From Chersky-822 sp035553055 (lineage in GTDB: Bacteria > Actinomycetota > Actinomycetes > Streptosporangiales > Streptosporangiaceae), in NCBI GenBank assembly GCA_035553055.1, contig DATNEK010000299.1:1-9937 (forward strand): DNA of 9,937 nt, in the 5' to 3' direction. The number at the start of each line of letters is the position of its first letter. The stretch's first letter is position 1. The notes beneath the pieces are model-generated. The model ran no database searches and was not told the DNA's origin. It saw only the letters and a program-made list of their open reading frames with translations. This document shows, piece after piece, positions 4,899 through 9,937 of the stretch. The position numbers and the translations under genes are program-made.

Positions 4899-5474
4899 CG
4901 CTGTCAGCACCACGTCGACGTCCGCCCGCGCCCGTGCGACCAGCGAGCCGACCGGCCGGACGCACCAGGTGATCCTGGTGCCCTCGCAGGTGGCCAGCAA
5001 GATTCTGGCGATCTGAGCGGCCGGCCGGTCGTGGCCGAGTTCGCCAGCCTCGATGGCGGCAGCGGCCAACTCGGTGAGGTGGTGCTCGAAGGTCAGCCAA
5101 CCCTCGGCGAGCAGCTCACGCATCCTGTCGTCCTGCAGGTCAAGCGCTAGGGTGGCGAGCTGGTTGGCGGTATTGGCCGGCGAGTCGAGGTCGTCGAAGC
5201 CCCACAGCGCGGCGGCGCGCAACCTAGCGAGCGGGGTGCGGCAGCCGGCCTGCGCCGCCTCGATGCCGGGGGTGATCGAGTCGACCCAGCGGCGGTTCAG
5301 GGCGAGGAACAGTTGCTGCTTCGAGCCGAAGCGTTTGATCAGGGTGGCCGCCGACACTCCGGCACGTTCGGCTACCCGCTGCAAGGTGAACGCCGCAGGG
5401 CCGATCTCGTACAGCAGGCCCTGGGCGGCAGCGAGCAGCCGCTCGTCGTCGATGACCCGAGGTCGCGCCATCAT
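4824..5474 (-). CDS. TetR/AcrR-family transcriptional regulator with a probably substituted C-terminus
   Basis: The product has 216 residues from the ATG-ATG pair at 5474. The frame could begin at TTG 5495, but the N-terminus MARPRVIDDERLLAAAQGLL is typical of the family. The helix-turn-helix is clear: FTLQRVAERAGVSAATLIKRFGSKQQLFLAL, at about residues 28-58 (written in parts: FTLQRVAERAGVSAAT, LIKRFGSKQQLFLAL). The remaining roughly 150 residues are the variable helical ligand-binding and dimer domain. The last 24 residues (from LAAELERDGPARTPG onward) are encoded antisense to the SDR stub and look like random extension, so the native C-terminus was probably lost at a deletion joint. Most of the ligand domain survives, so DNA binding may persist. 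The obvious target is the palindrome at 4705-4730. The next + gene, Ohr, is divergent, with about 130 bases between the starts. Confidence 0.85.
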   Translation of the reverse strand: MMARPRVIDDERLLAAAQGLLYEIGPAAFTLQRVAERAGVSAATLIKRFGSKQQLFLALNRRWVDSITPGIEAAQAGCRTPLARLRAAALWGFDDLDSPANTANQLATLALDLQDDRMRELLAEGWLTFEHHLTELAAAAIEAGELGHDRPAAQIARILLATCEGTRITWCVRPVGSLVARARADVDVVLTALAAELERDGPARTPGSACDKRHLA

Positions 5475-5603
5475 CGGAGTAAACCACCGGCTCAATTGCG
5501 CTAGGTGCGCACCCGCCAGTCAAGCTAGGGAATGCTGGCGTCCGGTGCGGCGGTTGGCCCGTTTAAGTGGTGGCCTCTGCCACAGCGATTTCAGGAGGAC
5601 GTG

Positions 5604-6032
5604 GTGACTACAGCACTGACCAAGACCCTCTACACAGCTCGGGCCACCGCGCACGGCGGCCGGTCCGGGCACGCCGTCTCAAGCGACGGCAGCTTGGACG
5701 TGGACTTGCGGCCGCCGACAGAGATGGGCGGCCAAGGAGGCGGGACGAACCCTGAGCAGTTGTTCGCCGCTGGCTATGCCGGGTGTTTCCAGAGCGCGCT
5801 CGGCGTGGTCGGCCGCCGGGCCGGGGTCGACACCAGCGGCTCGCTTGTCGAGGCCGACGTCAGCATCGGCACGATCCCCGGCGGCGCCTACGGCCTGGCC
5901 GTCGTGCTCAAGGTCGCGATCCCTGGAGTCGACCACGACACCGTCAAGTCCCTGACGGAAGCCGCCGACCAGGTCTGCCCGTACTCGAACGCCACCCGCG
6001 GCAACATCGACGTCACCCTGGAAGTCGACTAA
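5604..6032 (+). CDS. ohr: Organic hydroperoxide resistance protein (Ohr, OsmC superfamily)
   Basis: Ohr is a cytoplasmic thiol peroxidase that reduces organic and fatty-acid hydroperoxides using two cysteines, typically recycled by lipoylated proteins. The product has 142 residues from GTG 5604, chosen for AGGAGG at 5593-5598 with a five-base spacer; the frame is open further back without support. The N-terminal LYTARATAHGGRSGHA strand carries the conserved Arg20. NPEQLFAAGYAGCFQSAL (49-66) contains Glu51 and the peroxidatic Cys61. VCPYSNATRGNIDVTLEV (124-141) contains the resolving Cys125. Length and both Cys motifs are canonical and place it in Ohr rather than OsmC proper. No MarR-type OhrR is next to it; the divergent neighbour is the TetR gene. 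A small stem (GTGGC/GCCAC, 5570-5583) sits just before the ribosome site. It ends 14 bases from the convergent membrane-protein gene. Confidence 0.93.
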   Translation: MTTALTKTLYTARATAHGGRSGHAVSSDGSLDVDLRPPTEMGGQGGGTNPEQLFAAGYAGCFQSALGVVGRRAGVDTSGSLVEADVSIGTIPGGAYGLAVVLKVAIPGVDHDTVKSLTEAADQVCPYSNATRGNIDVTLEVD

Positions 6033-6046
6033 CTCGCGGCTGAGGG

Positions 6047-6547
6047 CTAGCTAGTACCGCTGACTGGGCCTAGGCCGCCGGATGAGAGCCCGGGCTGGAG
6101 GCGGCGGACCCTGAACTGGACGACGGCACGCTGGATGCCGAGGCTGACGGCGACGTAGAGCAGCGCGGTTGAGGCACCCACGCTCCTGCCTCCGTGGCCT
6201 GGCGCGACGAGGTAGTCGTATCCCAGGTGCGCGGCCAGCGCGATGATCCACAGTGCGGCGGTCAGCCAGTTGCCCTTGGACCAGGCGATGCCGTCTTTGA
6301 TCCAGACCCGCACCGTGGCTGCTCGCACCGCGCCGAAGGCGGCGGCGAGCACCAGGCTGCCGACGAGTGCCGCGTAGGTCACCGCGCCGGAATGGTTGGT
6401 CCGCAGGTACTGCGCCGCTTCGGCCAGTCCGATGATCCCAAGAACGGCTACGATCCGCGGCCCGGTGCTGTTCACTGGCCTCTCGCTCAGCTGCCGCCCG
6501 ATGACCAGCGCCAACGCCGCCACGCCGATGAGGATGCCGACTAGCAC
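6047..6547 (-). CDS. Five-helix small membrane protein, DUF1453/CcdC-like
   Basis: The product has 166 residues from GTG 6547. GGGAG lies upstream and overlaps the end of the acyltransferase gene, 11 bases after that stop, so translation is probably coupled. Predicted membrane helices lie at about 2-17, 31-46, 57-75, 94-113 and 122-144, followed by a basic segment (RVRRLQPG) and a Gly/Ser tail. The central loop VRVWIKDGIAWSKGN, just before helix 4, resembles the W-K-DG-x-W-KG pattern I associate with actinobacterial DUF1453 (CcdC-like) proteins. That assignment is from memory and tentative. No catalytic motif is evident. As the last gene of the lipid operon it may support membrane or lipid handling, but its function is unknown. 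Confidence 0.8.
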   Translation of the reverse strand: MLVGILIGVAALALVIGRQLSERPVNSTGPRIVAVLGIIGLAEAAQYLRTNHSGAVTYAALVGSLVLAAAFGAVRAATVRVWIKDGIAWSKGNWLTAALWIIALAAHLGYDYLVAPGHGGRSVGASTALLYVAVSLGIQRAVVQFRVRRLQPGLSSGGLGPVSGTS

Positions 6548-6558
6548 GATTGTCTCCC

Positions 6559-7962
6559 TTAATCCGCACTCACGCTCGCCTTGAGCTCAGCGATCCCTAG
6601 TTTGATCCCACGGGCCAGCAAGTCAAGGTCGGCCTGCGGAACGGCGCGGTAGTCAGCGGTGATACCGAAGGTGAACCGGTCGAGGTAGGAGAAGATCGCC
6701 ACGCCGATCCTGAGGTTGTCGCCGATCGGGACGTAGGGGTACAGCTCGATCAGCTCGCGCCCGAGCAGGTAGAGCGGAAACCGCGGACCAGGGACGTTCG
6801 TGGTCACCGTCTGCACAAGCGGCTGCGGTATGCGGAACGCCGCGCGAGAACCAAGCGCCAGCAGCGACGGCGCGGCAAAGCCGAGCAGTCCGGTGATGAA
6901 CTCAGCGCCCGCCGCCTGCCTGGTCCGCTTGAGGTCATCCATCGACACCCGCAACGCATCAAGACGCCGCATCGGGTCAGGCTCGCTTACCGGCAGGTTG
7001 ACCAGGATCGCCGAGACCTGATTGCTGACCGGCTGGTGCTCATCTGTGCCGCGCAGCGACACCGGCACGAGCGAGCGCACGACCAAGTCCTCGGTCAGCT
7101 CGCCGCGCGCGCTGAGCAGATCGCGGAATCCCGAGGTAATCGCCGCGAGCAGGACATCGTTGACCGTCACGGGCGCGGCCTGCGGCCTGGCGTGCCTGAT
7201 CCGCCTGACGTCAGCGAGCTTGGCATCGGCCCACGTCCACCGGCGGTGCGGGCTGATCGGGCCGTTGAGCCATGACGCCGACGGCTCGGTCAGCCGACGG
7301 GCGCTCCCGGTCAGGCCGCGACCGAATCTGGCCAGGTCGCCGAAGCTGGTCAGCCGACGGCCGAGAACGCCGGGCAGGTCGGCAAGCTGCCTGGCTGGCC
7401 AGGTGATGGTATCGAGCGCCCCACCCAAGACAAGCTCGACGGCTGATGGCCCTGGCGCGGGCTCCCACGGCTCGGGCGGGGCAGGCGGCGCCGATTCTGG
7501 CGTGAGGTCGAACAGCTCAGCCATCAGGTCGGAGCCGCCGACGCCGTCCACCATGCTGTGGTGCACCTTCGAGATCATCGCCCAGCGCCCGCGCTCGATC
7601 CCTTCGATGAACCACGCCTCCCACAGCGGACGATCCCGGTCAAGGCGCTGCGCGAACACCCGCCCAGCCAGTTCCCGAAGCTGAGCCGGCCCGCCGGGCG
7701 GCGGCACCGCGGCGTGCCGCAGGTGGTAGCTCAGCTCGAACTGCTCGTCATCGGCCCAGTACGGGCGGAACACCTGCAGTGGTACCGTCCGCACAACCTG
7801 GCGGTACCTGCGCACCTTGGGCAGCTTCGCCCCGAACAGCGCGGATAGCTCGGCGTAGGACGGCGCTGGGCCTTCGAACACGGCGAGCGAGCCAATGTGC
7901 ATCGGAACATTCGAATGTTCAACGAAGTAAAACCCGGCGTCCAGCGTGCTCATCCGCTCCAC
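6559..7962 (-). CDS. Wax ester synthase/acyl-CoA:diacylglycerol acyltransferase (WS/DGAT)
   Basis: The enzyme transfers an acyl group from acyl-CoA to diacylglycerol or a long-chain alcohol, the last step of triacylglycerol or wax ester storage, at the membrane/lipid-droplet surface. With GTG 7962 as start the product has 467 residues, the usual family length, and begins VERMSTLDAGFYFVEHSNVP like its relatives. GGAGCGGGGG lies five bases upstream. Key motifs are PLWEAWF (112-118), the catalytic HHSMVDG (134-140) with His134, His135 and Asp139, VNDVLLAAIT (267-276), and TNVPGP (388-393) of the C-terminal half. The frame also opens at ATG 8031, which overlaps the methyltransferase stop as ATGA; that start would add 23 Arg/Gly-rich residues unlike the family. 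The overlap pattern is common in coupled genes, so 8031 remains a real alternative. It is the middle gene of the operon. Confidence 0.95.
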   Translation of the reverse strand: MERMSTLDAGFYFVEHSNVPMHIGSLAVFEGPAPSYAELSALFGAKLPKVRRYRQVVRTVPLQVFRPYWADDEQFELSYHLRHAAVPPPGGPAQLRELAGRVFAQRLDRDRPLWEAWFIEGIERGRWAMISKVHHSMVDGVGGSDLMAELFDLTPESAPPAPPEPWEPAPGPSAVELVLGGALDTITWPARQLADLPGVLGRRLTSFGDLARFGRGLTGSARRLTEPSASWLNGPISPHRRWTWADAKLADVRRIRHARPQAAPVTVNDVLLAAITSGFRDLLSARGELTEDLVVRSLVPVSLRGTDEHQPVSNQVSAILVNLPVSEPDPMRRLDALRVSMDDLKRTRQAAGAEFITGLLGFAAPSLLALGSRAAFRIPQPLVQTVTTNVPGPRFPLYLLGRELIELYPYVPIGDNLRIGVAIFSYLDRFTFGITADYRAVPQADLDLLARGIKLGIAELKASVSAD

Positions 7963-8027
7963 AAAAGCCCCCGCTCCGCCCAGTCGGCGCCCCCGGCGAC
8001 CACCCCGAGCCGGCCGCCACGAGGCCA

Positions 8028-8846
8028 TCATTCCCGGCGGACAGCAGTCACTAGCAGGTGCGGCCCGACGCCGAGCAACTCGGGCACCCGCTCGGTGGCA
8101 CGCAAACTCTCAAGCAGCACTTCCCTGTCAACCGGATCGGCCAGCCGCTCGGCTAGGTCGGCAAGCATGAACGCCGCGCCTTGGACGCTGACCAGGTCAG
8201 CCACATGCAGGCCAGCCGCCTTGACTTCGGCCCGGAATTGTCCTGGCCGGTGGCAGTACGCCGAGAACGAGCCGGGCTGCGAGGGCGGCGCCCACCCGAC
8301 CCGCTCGACCGCGCGAACCGCGTCGGTAATCGCCTGGTGGTCGGTGTAAAGACGCTGGCGAAGCACGCCGTCCAGCCTCAGCGCCCAGCGCGATATCGCG
8401 GCGATGAACACCGGCCCGCCCGGCCGAACGATCCGCAGCGCCTCCCGTAGCGCTCGGATCCGGTCCGCCCTGCGCCGCAGGTGATAGATCGGCCCGAGCA
8501 GCAGGACCGCGTCCGCGCAGGCGTCGGTCAGGTCAAGAGCGAGTGCGTCCCCGACCTCGGCACGGACCAGTGGGCTGCCATTCGCGGCGGCCCGAGCCTG
8601 CCTCACGTGCATCGGGATCAGGTCCCTATGCTCAACTCGATACCCGCGCCCGGCTAGCCACGCCGTGTACCGCCCAGGCCCGCCGCCGATGTCCGCGACC
8701 ACCGCCGGAGCCGCCGGAAGCCTCCGGTCGATGATCTCCGTCGTGCGGACGAACTCGAGCATCCCAGGACCATCGGCCGCCAAGCGGTCGGCTTCAAGCC
8801 CTCGAGCGTAATGAGCTTCAAGCTCCGCTCGCTCAGCGTTGATCAC
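8028..8846 (-). CDS. Class I SAM-dependent methyltransferase
   Basis: The product has 272 residues from GTG 8846. Motif I is VVADIGGGPGRYT (49-61), the SAM-binding glycine loop. Asp75 in EHRDLIP takes the acidic ribose-contact position, VGDAL around Asp100 is motif III-like, and LLGPIYHL (116-123) is a signature of one small-molecule methyltransferase subgroup. IVRPGGPVFIA (about 138-148) is the usual post-motif strand. The substrate cannot be told. First place in an operon with WS/DGAT makes a lipid or lipid-related substrate possible, but that is inference only. There is no Shine-Dalgarno before the GTG; instead a promoter-like TAACCT sits exactly where a leaderless message would begin. The stop TGA overlaps a potential ATG of the next gene. 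Confidence 0.9.
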   Translation of the reverse strand: MINAERAELEAHYARGLEADRLAADGPGMLEFVRTTEIIDRRLPAAPAVVADIGGGPGRYTAWLAGRGYRVEHRDLIPMHVRQARAAANGSPLVRAEVGDALALDLTDACADAVLLLGPIYHLRRRADRIRALREALRIVRPGGPVFIAAISRWALRLDGVLRQRLYTDHQAITDAVRAVERVGWAPPSQPGSFSAYCHRPGQFRAEVKAAGLHVADLVSVQGAAFMLADLAERLADPVDREVLLESLRATERVPELLGVGPHLLVTAVRRE

Positions 8847-8852
8847 GCCGCA

Positions 8853-8883
8853 AGGTTAGGAGGAACGGCGCATCGAACGTCAA
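8853..8883 (-). promoter_or_regulatory. Predicted promoter for a leaderless lipid-operon transcript
   Basis: Read on the - strand, TTGACG (8883-8878) and TAACCT (8858-8853) resemble -35 and -10 hexamers with a 19-base spacer; TAACCT fits the actinobacterial TANNNT form. The GTG of the methyltransferase starts seven bases after the -10 box, where transcription would begin. No ribosome site exists, which is consistent with leaderless initiation. Confidence 0.5.
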
Positions 8884-8909
8884 ACCATTTTCATTTTGAA
8901 CGCAAACCA
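8875..8909. repeat. Direct-repeat pair in the divergent promoter region
   Basis: GAACGTCAAACCA (8875-8887) recurs as GAACGCAAACCA (8898-8909), identical apart from one missing T, with starts 23 bases apart. A tandem CATTTT pair (8886-8897) lies between them. The first copy covers the predicted -35 box of the methyltransferase. The arrangement looks like a two-site regulator target serving the methyltransferase operon, the ABC gene, or both. Confidence 0.5.
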
Positions 8910-8979
8910 GCCACAGTCATGTCGCTCGCAGCCACTACTGTTCAGGCAGGGTCGATCGGCGAGGGCGGAGGCGGCGGCG

Positions 8980-9937
8980 ATGGCAGGCGGGCTGATGGCG
9001 GCCGGGTTCGGCGCAGCGGTCAAGCTGTCGCCGCACCCGCTCGCCGCGCTGGTGCCGCTGCTCGTCGTGGTGCTCGCGCTCGACGTCTACTGCCTGATCG
9101 ACGTGGCCAGGGCCAAGTCGGTGCGCAACGCGCCGAAGATCGCCTGGGTCATCGTTATCCTGGCCGTCAGCGCTCCGCTCGGGGCGCTGCTCTACCTGTT
9201 CTTCGGCAAGGACCGCGGCAAGCCGGGCCGCCCGCCTGTGCCGACCGGGCAACCTGGCGATCAGGTCCCGGCGCCCGCTACGGCGCCTGACGTCGTCAGC
9301 GAACCGCGGGCCAAGCGGGAGCCGATCGTGACCACGTCGGGGCTGACCAGGGACTACGGCGGCACCGGCCTGTTCGACATCGATCTTGTCGTGCCGCGCG
9401 GCTCGATCTACGGGCTGGTCGGGCCGAACGGCGCTGGCAAGACCACGCTGTTGTCCATCGTGTCCGGAGTCAGGCGGTCAGATCGCGGCGCGGTCTGCCT
9501 CGACGTGCCGCGTCACAAGATAGCCGTCTGCCCGGACGTGCCAGAGTTCGACGGCTGGCTGACCGCCTACGAGGTTGTCGACCTAGCCAGGGCGCTGGTC
9601 GCCGGACCAGCGGGCCGCCAGGACGGCAGCGAGGCTGAGGCTATTGTCGCCGCGCTGCGCACGGCGGGTATCGGCGACGTGGCCGACCGGCGGGTGGCCG
9701 GGTTCTCCCGTGGGATGGTGCAGCGGCTCGGGCTGGCGTGCGCGCTCGTCACCGAGCCTGAGTTGCTGATCCTCGATGAGCCAACGTCCGCGCTCGACCC
9801 GGCCGGAAGGGCCGAAGTACTGGGCCTCGTCGCCGCGATGCGCGGCAGCAAGACCGTGATCTTTTCCAGTCACATACTCGCCGACGTGCAGCGAGTCGCC
9901 GATCAGGTCGGGATCCTGCGCGACGGACGACTGCTCT
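8980..9937 (+). CDS. ABC transporter ATP-binding protein with an N-terminal PLDc_N-like membrane domain (partial, runs off window)
   Basis: The frame opens at ATG 8980, with GGAGG eight bases upstream, and has no stop before the window end (319 residues seen). Residues 20-42 and 53-76 form two membrane helices. The second reads KIAWVIVILAVSAPLGALLYLFFGKD, typical of the phospholipase-D N-terminal (PLDc_N) family (in parts: KIAWVIVILAV, SAPLGALLYLFFGKD). A Pro-rich linker follows (about 79-113). From about 117 comes an ABC ATPase of the CcmA/DrrA export type: Walker A GPNGAGKTT (148-156), signature FSRGMVQRL (242-250) in place of LSGGQ, Walker B LLILDEPTS (262-270), D-loop ALDP (271-274) and switch His298 in SSH. 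At the Q-loop the sequence is VCPDVPEF, with Asp186 where Gln or Glu is usual. The membrane permease is probably encoded downstream, outside the window. Substrate unknown. Confidence 0.88.
   Translation, partial: MAGGLMAAGFGAAVKLSPHPLAALVPLLVVVLALDVYCLIDVARAKSVRNAPKIAWVIVILAVSAPLGALLYLFFGKDRGKPGRPPVPTGQPGDQVPAPATAPDVVSEPRAKREPIVTTSGLTRDYGGTGLFDIDLVVPRGSIYGLVGPNGAGKTTLLSIVSGVRRSDRGAVCLDVPRHKIAVCPDVPEFDGWLTAYEVVDLARALVAGPAGRQDGSEAEAIVAALRTAGIGDVADRRVAGFSRGMVQRLGLACALVTEPELLILDEPTSALDPAGRAEVLGLVAAMRGSKTVIFSSHILADVQRVADQVGILRDGRLL

Noticed and set aside
4388..4972. 194-aa + frame running across the polymerase start, the operator and the SDR stub
   Set aside because: It crosses a clear promoter/operator region and is antisense to conserved LigD-Pol coding sequence; composition is Arg/Pro-rich noise.
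8811..9290. 159-aa + frame over the divergent region and ABC start
   Set aside because: The frame starting at 8980 encodes the PLDc_N and ABC domains; this one is a Gly/Arg-rich shadow of it.

Overview
The window is high-GC DNA with GTG as well as ATG starts and typical actinobacterial gene content: a WS/DGAT acyltransferase, a stand-alone LigD-type polymerase, a secreted GH18 chitinase and an Ohr peroxidase. It is almost certainly a chromosomal segment of a soil-type actinobacterium, and the genus cannot be told from the sequence. I see no tRNA, rRNA, CRISPR array, transposase or phage gene.

Layout. (1) Bases 1-2071, all on +: the 3' end of an unrecognised gene, then a 357-aa soluble protein and a 172-aa four-helix membrane protein. 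These two look like halves of one protein split by a frameshift. A 56-aa gene with a strong ribosome binding site follows. (2) Bases 2072-2434: a gene-free gap between convergent genes, holding a cluster of short palindromic repeats and a long GC-rich terminator hairpin. (3) Bases 2435-4640, on -: a secreted GH18 chitinase preceded by a 13-bp palindromic operator candidate, and a single-domain LigD-Pol primase-polymerase. (4) Bases 4641-5474: a perfect 26-bp palindromic operator, a 35-codon stub of a short-chain dehydrogenase (+), and a TetR regulator (-) whose 3' end overlaps the stub antisense. This looks like a deletion scar. (5) Bases 5604-6032, on +: Ohr. (6) Bases 6047-8846, on -: a compact operon of methyltransferase, WS/DGAT and a small membrane protein, probably driven by a leaderless promoter. 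(7) Base 8980 to the window end, on +: an ABC ATPase fused behind a PLDc_N-like two-helix membrane domain. It runs off the edge.

How the genes fit together. Only the lipid operon (6) reads as a functional unit: coupled start and stop sites join a methyltransferase, a neutral-lipid acyltransferase and a membrane protein. The chitinase, the polymerase and Ohr are independent units. I do not see a clear new defence or biosynthetic system. The best second-look items are the SDR/TetR deletion scar with its intact operator, the split membrane protein with its downstream micro-gene, the palindromic repeat cluster, the PLDc_N-ABC fusion, and the direct-repeat/leaderless promoter at 8846-8909.
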